Assembly: GCF_040459645.1 (NCBI RefSeq) | Contig: NZ_JARVHQ010000002.1 | Coordinates: forward strand, 124,001-188,000 | Reading direction: 5' to 3' | DNA from: Bacillus cereus group sp. RP43 | GTDB taxonomy: Bacteria > Bacillota > Bacilli > Bacillales > Bacillaceae_G | Length of the DNA: 64,000 bases | In this document: positions 43,123-52,278 of the stretch, piece by piece | Layout of the letters: each line of letters begins with the position of its first letter | Numbering within the stretch: position 1 is the stretch's first letter | Translations under genes and position numbers: made by a program | The notes under the pieces: model-generated | Seen by the model: only the letters and a program-made list of their open reading frames with translations | What the model was told of the DNA's origin: nothing | Databases searched by the model: none

Positions 43123-43794
43123 TTAAGCTAGCATAAATTGTTCTTTAATAGTCTCTGTATTTAACTCAGCAGTAGATGAAAGCACGAGGTTGGCATGTCC
43201 TAAAATACTAGGATCGCCAATTGCGACAGAGAACATATTTGCTGAATTTATTGCTTCCACGCCAGCAGCGGCATCTTCAACACCTATACAGAATTCAGGA
43301 AAGACATGGATAGCTTCCGCGGCTTTTAGGAATACTTCTGGATCTGGTTTAGAGTTAGTTACTGTGCCTGCATCTACAATATGGTTAAAGTAATGACTGA
43401 TTCCAAGAGAATTGGCCACCATAAGCGCATTTTTAGAGGCAGATGCCATTGCAATTTTAAGACCAGCTTGTTTGATTTGTTGTAAAAAGGCTTCGACACC
43501 TGGTAATAAATCTTTTGCTGTAATATCTTGAATTAAATCGACATAGTGAGCATTTTTCTTCGTTGCTAATTTGATTTTTTCTTCAGAAGTGAAGTCGTGT
43601 TGGCGATTTCCGAGTTGTAAAATTCTTTCTAAAGATTCTGTGCGACTAACCCCTTTTAAGGTTTCGTTAAACTCACGCTCAAAGGGAATACCTAAGTCTT
43701 CGCCAAGCTTTTTCCAAGCAAGGTAATGGTATTCTGCTGTATCTGTAATGACTCCGTCTAGATCAAAAATGAAAGCTTCAATTTTTTTTGTCAT
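43123..43794 (-). CDS. pgmB: Beta-phosphoglucomutase
   Basis: 223 aa enzyme of the HAD superfamily. The DLDGVITDT motif carries nucleophile D11 and acid/base D13; the cap domain follows, with later HAD motifs MASASKNA and KPDPEVFL, and VEDAAAGVEA. It interconverts beta-glucose-1-phosphate and glucose-6-phosphate, exactly what is needed downstream of the inverting GH65 phosphorylases encoded at 49.8-54.6 kb. It lies 15 bases after the permease gene in the importer operon. Confidence 0.93.
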   Translation of the reverse strand: MTKKIEAFIFDLDGVITDTAEYHYLAWKKLGEDLGIPFEREFNETLKGVSRTESLERILQLGNRQHDFTSEEKIKLATKKNAHYVDLIQDITAKDLLPGVEAFLQQIKQAGLKIAMASASKNALMVANSLGISHYFNHIVDAGTVTNSKPDPEVFLKAAEAIHVFPEFCIGVEDAAAGVEAINSANMFSVAIGDPSILGHANLVLSSTAELNTETIKEQFMLA

Positions 43795-43808
43795 GTGAAA
43801 TCCCCCTT

Positions 43809-44633
43809 TTATTTGTCGCCACCAATTCTAAAGCCTTGCATAAAGTAGCGGTTTAAGACGATGTAAATGATAATAATAGGAATAATAGAGATGACCGAAG
43901 CGGCCATAATATAATTCCATTGAGTAGCGTTTTGACTTTGGAACGATTGAAGACCGAGTGTTAAGGTATACTTCTCTGGAGAAGTAATATAGAGTAATGG
44001 TTTTAAGAATTCATTCCAAAATGCTAGAAATACAAATACGGCTTGTGTAGCAACAGATGCTCTTGCCATTGGGAAAACAACTTTCCAAAACGTTTTAAAT
44101 CGACTGAGTCCCTCAACTTGAGCAGCTTCTTCAATTTCTTTCGGGAAGTTAACAAAGAATTGCCGCATCATAAATATATAGGCAAAGTTAATAGCGCCAG
44201 GCAAAATTAATGCTGCATATGTGTCAAGGAATCCTAATGATTTCATAATAAGGAAATTAGGAATTAATAAAATTTGTCCCGGTACCATCATTACAGTTAG
44301 GATTAATAAGAATACATAGTTACGTCCAGGAAAACGTAGTCTAGCAAGAGCGTATCCTGACATCGTATTTAGAATAACGTTTACAATTGTTCCTAATGTA
44401 GCAATGATAAATGAGTTAATAATCCACTTTGTAAATAATGGATCTCGAGTGAAGATATATTTAAAGTTATCGAGCGTTGGTTCCTGTGGTAGTAAGGATA
44501 ATCCGCCACTTACAATTTCTTTATATGGTTTGAATGCCGCAAGTACTGCCCAAAGGAATGGATAGAGTGTAACGAGACCGTACGTAATAAGCACAATATA
44601 CATAATGACTCGTGGCCATTTTTTTTGTTTCAT
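43809..44633 (-). CDS. Sugar ABC importer permease, MalG type
   Basis: 274 aa with six membrane segments and the cytoplasmic coupling loop EEAAQVEGLSRFKTFWKVVFPMARAS. This is the second transmembrane subunit of a CUT1-type carbohydrate importer. The ATG has GGGAGTG upstream, 15 bases after the partner permease gene. Confidence 0.9.
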   Translation of the reverse strand: MKQKKWPRVIMYIVLITYGLVTLYPFLWAVLAAFKPYKEIVSGGLSLLPQEPTLDNFKYIFTRDPLFTKWIINSFIIATLGTIVNVILNTMSGYALARLRFPGRNYVFLLILTVMMVPGQILLIPNFLIMKSLGFLDTYAALILPGAINFAYIFMMRQFFVNFPKEIEEAAQVEGLSRFKTFWKVVFPMARASVATQAVFVFLAFWNEFLKPLLYITSPEKYTLTLGLQSFQSQNATQWNYIMAASVISIIPIIIIYIVLNRYFMQGFRIGGDK

Positions 44634-44648
44634 CGATAAATCACTCCC

Positions 44649-45611
44649 TTAATAATTTGCTTCTTCTTTGTTCAGTTTGCGGGCGATCATAGAAACAATG
44701 AAGATAATAATTGTTAAAAGAATCGCAAGTGCAGATGCATATCCCATTGTTCCAAGTGTTTTAAAAGCATATTGATAGATGATTAGTGAGAAAGTAAGTG
44801 TTGCATTACTAGGTCCTCCTGTACCACCTGAAATGATATAAGCTTGATCGAATAATTGGAAGCTTCCGATAATACCCATTAATAATACGTAATTCGTAAT
44901 AGGTGTTAGGTTAGGAACAGTAATCTTTATTAATTTTTGCCATGCATTTGCACCGTCTAAATCTGCTGCCTCGTATAAGGAGTGGGGAATGTCTTGAAGC
45001 CCCGCGAGATAAATCGTCATGAAATAAGGAACCGTTGACCAAATGTTCATTACCATAATGGTTGTCAAAGCAAAGTTTGTCTCATTAATAAAGTTAATTG
45101 GTTCAATTAATATTCCAATGTTAACAAGAAAATTATTTAACGGTCCATTAAGACTAAACAGGAACATAAAAATCATGGTTAAGGCAGAACTAGATGTTAA
45201 TGTTGGTAAAAAATAAATAGTCCTGAATGTCGATTGGAATTTCACTCCTGAATTAAGTACGGCTGCAATAACGAGTGCAATAGCTGTTTGAATCGGAACA
45301 ACAAAAATTACGTATCGGAATGTATTTTTGAAAGCCGTCCAAAGTCGCTCATCTTGAAAAGCATTTATATAATTCTTAAGCCCAACCCACTCATAACTTA
45401 TGCCGCCGAATAGATTTACTTTTGTAAAAGATAAGAATAAAGAATATAGAACTGGTACCAAAGTGAAAATGAATAAGATTATAAGTGTTGGTAACATGAA
45501 ACCATACCCTTGAATGGCTTCGCGAATATGTGATTTAGATTTTGTTTTTTTCAATGGACTACTAGGAGGCATTGATTGTTTCGGTGAATTGAACTGAGTT
45601 GTATCCACCAT
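44649..45611 (-). CDS. Sugar ABC importer permease, MalF type
   Basis: 320 aa with a hydrophilic N-terminus of about 35 residues, six membrane segments and the coupling loop YEAADLDGANAWQKLIKITVPNL. It forms the importer channel with the MalG-type subunit. It follows the binding-protein gene after about 155 bases, which hold no obvious terminator, so it is probably in the same operon. Confidence 0.9.
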   Translation of the reverse strand: MVDTTQFNSPKQSMPPSSPLKKTKSKSHIREAIQGYGFMLPTLIILFIFTLVPVLYSLFLSFTKVNLFGGISYEWVGLKNYINAFQDERLWTAFKNTFRYVIFVVPIQTAIALVIAAVLNSGVKFQSTFRTIYFLPTLTSSSALTMIFMFLFSLNGPLNNFLVNIGILIEPINFINETNFALTTIMVMNIWSTVPYFMTIYLAGLQDIPHSLYEAADLDGANAWQKLIKITVPNLTPITNYVLLMGIIGSFQLFDQAYIISGGTGGPSNATLTFSLIIYQYAFKTLGTMGYASALAILLTIIIFIVSMIARKLNKEEANY

Positions 45612-45768
45612 TTCTCACTCCTTTTTATAAAAGCAGAATGTTTTAAAAATGAAAGAAATAACTCGATGAAAAGGGCTGATTCCAAGAAGAGTTATTGTTC
45701 CTTGAGCGAAATGTTTCTTTAGATACCAATCGCCTGCCCCTTGCAAGTTGAGCTATTGGTTTAGGTTA

Positions 45769-47043
45769 TTATTTATTTAATTGTGTTTTAATATCTTTGT
45801 TAGCTGCATTTTCTGCTTTTTTCATAGCTTCTTCAAGAGAAATATCTCCTTTTAAAGCAGATGGAAGAAAATTATTATATTCACGTGCCACGATTGAAAG
45901 GGTATCACCTTTTTGCCAAGGAGTTGCATATGAACCAGCTGCAACAAATGGGGCAAGTAGTTCGTTATCGTTAAGCTTTAATTCATTTGAAACTGATTTG
46001 CGGGATGGTAAAGTGCCCGATCCTTCAGCCCATGTCTTCATTCCTGTTTTTCCAGACGCATATGTAATGAATTCCCAAGCGGTGCCTTTTACTTTTGAAT
46101 TAGTATTTATGGAATAGCTCACTGTAAACATCGTAGATCCTTGACTTCCGTTAATTGTAGGCGTTTCCTTCGTACCAAATTTTACATCAGGGAAGTTTTG
46201 TTTCAGGTGTGCAATTGCCCAGTTACCTTCAATCATAATCGCTGCTTTTTGTGCGCCGAATGAATCTCCAGACCAATCTTGTCCAAGATCAGCTGGACGT
46301 TTGATAAGGCCGTCTTTGTATGCATCAACAAGTGGCTGTAAAGCAGAAATTTGGTCAATTTGACTTAGTACAGCATAGCCTTTGTCATTCGTGATGCTTG
46401 TTCCGTTTGCTTGCAGAATAAACAAATGACGAGCTAACTCTGAGCTTGTAATCCCAGCTGTTACCCCATTAGGTAGTTTATCTTGTAAGTTTTTTAGAAA
46501 TGCTGGAAGTTTTTCTGCTTCAGTCGGAATATCATTTGGTGTAAAGCCCGCTTTAGATAATAGATCCTCATTATAGAAGAGACCTAAAGTAGAAAAATCC
46601 TTGGGTATGCCATATTGTTTACCATCTTCACCCGTAAATGCGTTGTAAGCAGGTTTAAAGAAGTCGTCTTTATTAAAGCCCTGTGTATCCCCGATATAGT
46701 CATCAAGTGGTTCTAAAATTCCTAGTTTTGATAGCTCTGGAGTTATCAAAGCATCTACATAAAATACATCAGGTGCAGTGCCTCCAATAAGGTCTGTTTG
46801 TAATTGAGTCGCGTAGTCGTTGTATACTTTCTTTTTCACTTTAATACCAGTATCTTTCTCGAAGTCTTTAAGAAGCTTGTCCCATGTTGTAACCTCAGCC
46901 TCTGTTCCTTTCCAAGAACCTACAGTAATCGTTTTTCCGTTTAAATCATCACTACCTTGGTTTTTATCATTTTTGCTACACCCTGCAGCTAGTATAAGCA
47001 TAGAGGATAGAAGTACGGTTGTTGCAGGTTTCCAAAATTTCAT
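45769..47043 (-). CDS. Sugar-binding lipoprotein of ABC importer, MalE type
   Basis: 424 aa. A lipoprotein signal peptide ends with the lipobox LILAAGC (C22), so the mature protein is anchored to the outer face of the membrane. The rest has the extracellular solute-binding type 1 fold (GTAPDVFYVDA, the family signature, near residue 91). It binds the sugar and hands it to the MalFG-like subunits. The start ATG has TAGGAGGGA upstream. Its promoter contains a palindromic operator at 47139-47167. Confidence 0.9.
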   Translation of the reverse strand: MKFWKPATTVLLSSMLILAAGCSKNDKNQGSDDLNGKTITVGSWKGTEAEVTTWDKLLKDFEKDTGIKVKKKVYNDYATQLQTDLIGGTAPDVFYVDALITPELSKLGILEPLDDYIGDTQGFNKDDFFKPAYNAFTGEDGKQYGIPKDFSTLGLFYNEDLLSKAGFTPNDIPTEAEKLPAFLKNLQDKLPNGVTAGITSSELARHLFILQANGTSITNDKGYAVLSQIDQISALQPLVDAYKDGLIKRPADLGQDWSGDSFGAQKAAIMIEGNWAIAHLKQNFPDVKFGTKETPTINGSQGSTMFTVSYSINTNSKVKGTAWEFITYASGKTGMKTWAEGSGTLPSRKSVSNELKLNDNELLAPFVAAGSYATPWQKGDTLSIVAREYNNFLPSALKGDISLEEAMKKAENAANKDIKTQLNK

Positions 47044-47138
47044 TAAGAATCCCTCCTAAATTGTCATGTTACATAGTAATGGTAAATAGCCATTAAGATG
47101 TTCTTTTGAAATCGCTATCATTTTTCTTTTGCATTCTC

Positions 47139-47167
47139 ATTTTAAACCCGAAACGTTTCGGAATCAA
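47139..47167 (-). promoter_or_regulatory. malE-type promoter with palindromic operator in its spacer
   Basis: On the minus strand TTGATT (47162-47167), a 17-base spacer and TAAAAT (47139-47144). The spacer holds the perfect palindrome CCGAAACGTTTCGG (47148-47161). The same boxes, spacing and palindrome occur before the first GH65 gene. The palindrome fits the LacI-family repressor encoded next to it, though it also resembles a CcpA box. Confidence 0.8.
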
Positions 47168-47450
47168 GTTGTTTTTTTTTTTACTATTTTCCCAATGAAA
47201 ATATAAATGATTGAATAGTCTTATTAAATCCTATATTCTATAGGTGTGAATAAGAAGTGGAATATTATCGAAACCTTTAAGTTTTTGTTCAGAAAGGGAA
47301 GTAAAAGAATAGGCTGACATTGCAATTCGATATCTTAAGAGTTTGCTTTCTAGAACGATCAAGAGGAATTTGTGTTTTTAGGAGCATTCACTTGGTTTTT
47401 TGAACAACTTCTTTTAGTACATTATATAAGTGAAAGAAGAGTGATGAATT

Positions 47451-48488
47451 GTGGCAGTTACTTTAAAAGACATTTCAAAAGCTACGGGTTTTTCTGTAAC
47501 AACAGTTTCTCGTGCGTTAAACGGATATTCTGATGTAAGTGAGCAAACAAAAACAAAAATTTTTCAAGTTGCTAATGATTTAGGGTATAGTCCGAATATC
47601 CTTGCACGTAGCTTGGTGATGAAGCAATCGAAGACAATAGGGTTGATTGTGACAGATCTGACACGAGAAAGTGTAAAGGATAATTTTATGTTTGAAACAT
47701 TATGTGGTATATCTGGTTATTTAGCGGAAACAGACTATGAAGTAATCGTCCTAAGTATGACAACATCTAAGCAACGCAATAAAACTTATAAGCAAATTTG
47801 TGCCGAGAGGCAGTTGGATGGTGTGATTATCCAAGGATTGAAAATGGATGATCTCTATTTACAAGAAGTGGTGAATAGTGAAACGCCTTGTATTCTTATT
47901 GATATTCCGATAGAGGGAAAAAAACTCGGTTATGTTACTTCTGATCAATTTGAAAGTGCAAAAAATGCTGTGAAATATTTAAGACGGATTGGTCATGAGA
48001 ACATAGCTTATCTAAATGGTACAGAACACGCCCATGTTAGCAAAGAACGAGAGAAAGCATACAAAGCTGCCTTGAAAGAAACAGGTATCGAATGTCGCGA
48101 AGATTATATAATAGCTGGAAACTTCGTCGAAGAGGATGCGAAACAAGCGATGATTCCTTTGCTTTTGAATTATCCAGAGATTACAGCTGTTTTCTGCGCA
48201 AGTGATGTAATGGCACTTGGAGCATTACAAGCAGCGCACGAATTAAAGCTACAAGTTCCTGACCAATTATCTATAATTGGTTTCGATAACATTCTGTTAT
48301 CGAAATATGTCGCACCTAAATTAACAACAGTGGGGCAATTTCCTTATGAAATGGGGAGGAGAGCTACAAAAATGCTCATCGAAATCATTGAAGGAAAAGA
48401 AACGCTAAGAGTGGTGGAAATAAAGAATGAATTAATTTTACGAGATTCTGTTGCACCTGTCATAAAGAGAGGGTTGCAAAACCCATAA
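47451..48488 (+). CDS. LacI-family regulator of the alpha-glucoside locus
   Basis: 345 aa with an N-terminal helix-turn-helix (TLKDISKATGFSVTTVSRALNGY) and sugar-binding C-terminal domain. The start is GTG with a weak purine-rich site upstream. It lies divergent from the importer operon and is followed by the DUF1189 gene in convergent orientation. It most likely binds CCGAAACGTTTCGG in both promoter spacers and is released by an alpha-glucoside or sugar phosphate. Between it and the importer gene lie 407 bases with no other gene. Confidence 0.88.
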   Translation: MAVTLKDISKATGFSVTTVSRALNGYSDVSEQTKTKIFQVANDLGYSPNILARSLVMKQSKTIGLIVTDLTRESVKDNFMFETLCGISGYLAETDYEVIVLSMTTSKQRNKTYKQICAERQLDGVIIQGLKMDDLYLQEVVNSETPCILIDIPIEGKKLGYVTSDQFESAKNAVKYLRRIGHENIAYLNGTEHAHVSKEREKAYKAALKETGIECREDYIIAGNFVEEDAKQAMIPLLLNYPEITAVFCASDVMALGALQAAHELKLQVPDQLSIIGFDNILLSKYVAPKLTTVGQFPYEMGRRATKMLIEIIEGKETLRVVEIKNELILRDSVAPVIKRGLQNP

Positions 48489-48859
48489 TTATTCAAAAAT
48501 AGATGCATAAAAAAATCCGTTTTCTTGGAAGAATGATAGTAAATAGGATTTGGTGAAGGTAGATGTCCCTTGTTGTTTTGAGTCATCCTATTACTAAAAG
48601 TTGTTCGAAAAAAAATCGTGAAAATAGCTTTCGGATAAGTATTTAGCTATTTTTTAGTATAACCCATCTTACTGCGCGGTTAAAAACCAAATCATGCAGT
48701 AAGATGGGTTATTTACGTGAGGCTAATCAAAGTAGGTTCACTTTTTAAGTGAGTTTGCTCCTTTGCTTTTCGTGCATTCATTGTATACACTTCAGGTTTG
48801 GAGGTTGCGTTTCTCTTGAATTTTTTAGCTCTTTTCGTCCAAACACTACTATTAGGAAC
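48489..48859. other. Convergent intergenic region
   Basis: No gene. It holds the strong terminator at 48661-48710 serving the regulator and the DUF1189 gene. Confidence 0.6.
48661..48710. terminator. Strong bidirectional terminator
   Basis: AACCCATCTTACTGC (48661-48675) pairs perfectly with GCAGTAAGATGGGTT (48696-48710) across a 20-base loop, with flanking A/T-rich runs. Confidence 0.85.
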
Positions 48860-49630
48860 TTAATTTTGCGCTGCAATTGTTATATAACGAATGGTCCAAA
48901 TAGAAAAGAAGGCAATGACCATCCAATAAAGTATTGTTAAACTAGGAATTGTAATACCTAGAAGTTCTATTAGCGTACGAACGAGTATTGGTGCAGTGAT
49001 TCCAAAAGAGGTAATAATCCAGGCCTCTTTATACGTAATCGAAAGCATTTTCTTAAAACTCAGTCCCGCCAGAGCCAATAAGCTTATCAAGACGGTATGT
49101 ACAATTAGATCGAGCAAGACACGAACGTATTGATAGAAAGGACTAAACATTGTGATTGTTTCATCGATTTCTTCACTTAATTGAAGAAGTTTGTTTTTAG
49201 ATAGAGCTTTGCTCTCATTAAAGAAGGGGAAACTTGCATAATCAAATTGTTTCGCTGGGTATCCCACTCTACCGAAAGACCATTTTGCTTCGCCTAATCC
49301 AATAATATTCTTTAAACCTTGTGTCGCCCCTTCTGGTGGTTCAGTTGCTCCGACAATAAGAATTGTATCAACTTGTGGTAGGCGGATTGCTAGTGTTTCT
49401 TTTAAAGGTGTTGCACCATTGGTACTGATCGAGTAGTTGTCAGGCAATGAAGATAGTTGTTTTGATATAGATCCTGAATTTGAAAGTTTAAAGGCGCTGA
49501 CAATAACGCCGGTTAGTAAAATTAGCATCACCATATAAAAAATGGATTTCCAAACACTTTGTGAACGAAAGGTTGCTATTTTTTTAAATTGAAAACCTAG
49601 ACTAGCCATGAATTGATCGATAAAGTTCAT
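48860..49630 (-). CDS. DUF1189 membrane protein (MalA-like)
   Basis: 256 aa with one N-terminal membrane segment (about 29-49), an extracellular region of about 110 residues, and three to four C-terminal segments (about 165-250). The family is of unknown function but recurs in maltose and alpha-glucoside gene clusters of Gram-positive bacteria, as here. The start ATG has AAAAGGTGG upstream. It is divergent from the first GH65 gene. The promoter between them may be shared through the operator at 49724-49736. Confidence 0.75.
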   Translation of the reverse strand: MNFIDQFMASLGFQFKKIATFRSQSVWKSIFYMVMLILLTGVIVSAFKLSNSGSISKQLSSLPDNYSISTNGATPLKETLAIRLPQVDTILIVGATEPPEGATQGLKNIIGLGEAKWSFGRVGYPAKQFDYASFPFFNESKALSKNKLLQLSEEIDETITMFSPFYQYVRVLLDLIVHTVLISLLALAGLSFKKMLSITYKEAWIITSFGITAPILVRTLIELLGITIPSLTILYWMVIAFFSIWTIRYITIAAQN

Positions 49631-49715
49631 ATTAAACCACCTTTTCCCATAACGTTAAACTTAAGTACGGAACTAGTATATCACGTGTTTAAATGAAAAA
49701 TATTATATTTTTTTA

Positions 49716-49744
49716 TTGATTATCCGAAACGTTTCGTATAAAAT
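49716..49744 (+). promoter_or_regulatory. GH65 promoter with palindromic operator in its spacer
   Basis: TTGATT (49716-49721), 17 bases, TAAAAT (49739-49744), with CCGAAACGTTTCG (49724-49736) filling the spacer. Architecture and boxes are the same as in the importer promoter at 47139-47167, so both transcripts should respond to the same regulator. Confidence 0.8.
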
Positions 49745-49797
49745 GAGCTTGTCATTGAAAACGGTTTATATTTTGAAGCGGAAGGAAGATTCCAACT

Positions 49798-52164
49798 ATG
49801 AAAAATCAAATCATGAAATATGATGTAGACTCTGATCAATTTAAAAATTGGCTAGTAAGTGAAACACAGTTTAATCCTGAATTATTAGGGAAATGTGAAA
49901 CTATTTTTTGTTTAGGGAATGGCTACATGGGGCAACGTGCTGCAATGGAAGAACGATATGTGAAAGAAACACGTAATTTGTTTGTTGCAGGAACGTTTAA
50001 TAAATTTGCAGCAAATGAAGTTACAGAACTTCCAAATGCAGCAGATGTCCTTTGGATTGATTTAAAGCTAAATAATGAATTGTTTAATTTAGATCATGGG
50101 AAAATCCTTGATTATAATCGTACATTGCATTTAAAAAATGCGGAATTAACGCGTAAAGTGACCTGGGAATCGCCATCTGGTGATTTATTTGAATTAATAT
50201 TTAGACGCTTTATTTCTTTAGATGACCGTCATGTAATTGCTCAGCAAGTTGAAGTAACACCTTTAAGTGATAGCGCTGAGATTGAAGTAACTTCTGGGAT
50301 TAATGCACAGATGACAAACAGCGGTGTGCAGCACTTTATTGAAGGTGAGAAGCGTCTGTTTGATGGGAAATTCATGCAGCTCGTTCAAACAACAACAGAA
50401 TCTGAGGTGGATTTCGTCTTCAATACTGTACATGCTGCTAAAAAGGACAATCAAGCAATTGAAACGGAAGGGTTAATTTTAATGGACCGCCGTACGATTT
50501 ACTTTAATTATAAGCCAATTAAGATAGAAAAAGGTGAAACGCTTGTTTTTGAAAAATTAACAAATGTATTCACTAGTCGTGACAATGATTATAAAGGAGA
50601 CGCGTACAGTTTAGAACAATTACGTGAAAATTCTCTTAGCCATATAAAGCAATTATCAACAAAAAACTATGATGAATTATTCACTGCACATGTGAAGGCT
50701 TGGGGGGATAAAGTATGGAATTTCTCACCGATAACGATTGAATCGGAAAATGATTTCGATCAATTAGCGATTCGCTTTGCTCAATACCATATGACTGTGA
50801 TGACTCCGGCGCATGATAATCGTATGAATATTGGGGCGAAAGGTTTATCAGGAGAAGGGTATAAAGGACATACATTCTGGGATACAGAAATCTTCTTATT
50901 ACCTCATTTTATTTATACGAATCCGAAGACAGCCCGCAGCTTGCTTGAGTACCGATATAACACGTTAGAAGGTGCACATCAAAAAGCGAAGGATAATGGG
51001 TATGAAGGTGCAATGTTTCCTTGGGAATCAGCTTGGTTAGAGGATGGTGAGGTAACACCCGTTTGGGGTGCTGCAGACATCATCACTGGTAAAGCAACGA
51101 AGATTTGGTCAGGTTTTATTGAGCAGCACATAACTTCTGATATTGCATTTGCAACATGGCAATACTTCCAAATCACAAACGATAACGACTTCATGTTGAA
51201 ATATGGATATGAATTGCTATTAGATACAGCAAAGTTTTGGGCTTCTCGTCTTGAATGGAATGAAGAGAAGCAAGAATATCATATTAACGAAGTAGTAGGA
51301 CCGGATGAATATAAAGAGCATGTCGATAATAATGCGTTTACGAATTACACTGCTTATTGGAATATTAAAAAAGCAATGGAATACCACCATCTGATTAAAA
51401 CGGAGCACCCACAATTATTCCGTGAGCTTGATCACAAACTAGAATTAGAAAGAACGTATAAAAATTGGGAACAAAAAGTAGATAAGATTTATCTACCGCA
51501 ACCGCGTAAAGAAGACCTAGTTATTCCTCAAGATGATACATATCTTTCATTAGAAATCATCGATTTAACGAAATACAAAAACCAAGAGCATGTTGGTTCA
51601 ATGTTTAAAGATTATAATTTAGAGCAAGTAAATAAAATTCAAGTATCTAAACAAGCAGATATCATGGTTCTATTTTACTTACTAGAAGATATGTTTAATG
51701 ATGAGGTAAAACGTGCGAACTGGGAATATTATGAACCAAAAACACTTCATGATTCATCTCTTTCTTTATCAACACACTGTGTACTTGCTTGTGATATGGG
51801 TGACTATGAAATGGCTTATGATTTATTCACTCGTGCAGCAAAAATTGATCTCGGTCCTAATATGAAAACAAGTGACCATGGAATTCACGCTGCTTCACTT
51901 GGTGGGATCTGGCAATGTATTGTAAACGGATTTGGAGGAGTGCGTATGCTTAATGGTGAATTACGTATATCTCCACATCTCCCATCAAAATGGTCAGAGC
52001 TACAATTCGAAATTAATTGGCACGGAGATTTGATCAATGTAATTGCAACAAAAGAAGAAATTACATTAGAGAAATTAACTTCTATAAATGATTCGATTTC
52101 ACTGGTTATTTATGATCAAAAAGTGAAACTAGTAGATAAAATCTGTATGTCAGCAAAACGTTAG
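49798..52164 (+). CDS. GH65 disaccharide phosphorylase 1
   Basis: 788 aa, the usual size of GH65 inverting phosphorylases (maltose, kojibiose, nigerose or trehalose phosphorylase). It splits an alpha-glucoside with phosphate to beta-glucose-1-phosphate and glucose. The N-terminal beta-sandwich is followed by an (alpha/alpha)6 barrel; the general acid is E504 in VVGPDEYKEH. The conserved substrate-binding stretch KGLSGEGYKGHTFWDTEIF lies near residue 350, and HAASLGGIW near 700. The start ATG has AGCGGAAGGAAG upstream. Exact substrate cannot be read here; pgmB in the cluster supports phosphorolysis. Confidence 0.88.
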   Translation: MKNQIMKYDVDSDQFKNWLVSETQFNPELLGKCETIFCLGNGYMGQRAAMEERYVKETRNLFVAGTFNKFAANEVTELPNAADVLWIDLKLNNELFNLDHGKILDYNRTLHLKNAELTRKVTWESPSGDLFELIFRRFISLDDRHVIAQQVEVTPLSDSAEIEVTSGINAQMTNSGVQHFIEGEKRLFDGKFMQLVQTTTESEVDFVFNTVHAAKKDNQAIETEGLILMDRRTIYFNYKPIKIEKGETLVFEKLTNVFTSRDNDYKGDAYSLEQLRENSLSHIKQLSTKNYDELFTAHVKAWGDKVWNFSPITIESENDFDQLAIRFAQYHMTVMTPAHDNRMNIGAKGLSGEGYKGHTFWDTEIFLLPHFIYTNPKTARSLLEYRYNTLEGAHQKAKDNGYEGAMFPWESAWLEDGEVTPVWGAADIITGKATKIWSGFIEQHITSDIAFATWQYFQITNDNDFMLKYGYELLLDTAKFWASRLEWNEEKQEYHINEVVGPDEYKEHVDNNAFTNYTAYWNIKKAMEYHHLIKTEHPQLFRELDHKLELERTYKNWEQKVDKIYLPQPRKEDLVIPQDDTYLSLEIIDLTKYKNQEHVGSMFKDYNLEQVNKIQVSKQADIMVLFYLLEDMFNDEVKRANWEYYEPKTLHDSSLSLSTHCVLACDMGDYEMAYDLFTRAAKIDLGPNMKTSDHGIHAASLGGIWQCIVNGFGGVRMLNGELRISPHLPSKWSELQFEINWHGDLINVIATKEEITLEKLTSINDSISLVIYDQKVKLVDKICMSAKR

Positions 52165-52198
52165 TACTGGATAAAATTTTCGAGTTGTTCTGATATTT

Positions 52199-52241
52199 AA
52201 GGCGCTATCGGCTAAAGGTTATAAGCATGCCTTAGCGCCTT
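52199..52241 (+). terminator. Hairpin between the two GH65 genes
   Basis: AAGGCGCTA (52199-52207) pairs with TAGCGCCTT (52233-52241). With few T residues after it, it may only partly stop transcription and so set the ratio of the two phosphorylases. Confidence 0.65.
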
Positions 52242-52278
52242 TGGTAGCTTGTACTTTTCTTAGAAGGAGGGATAAATA

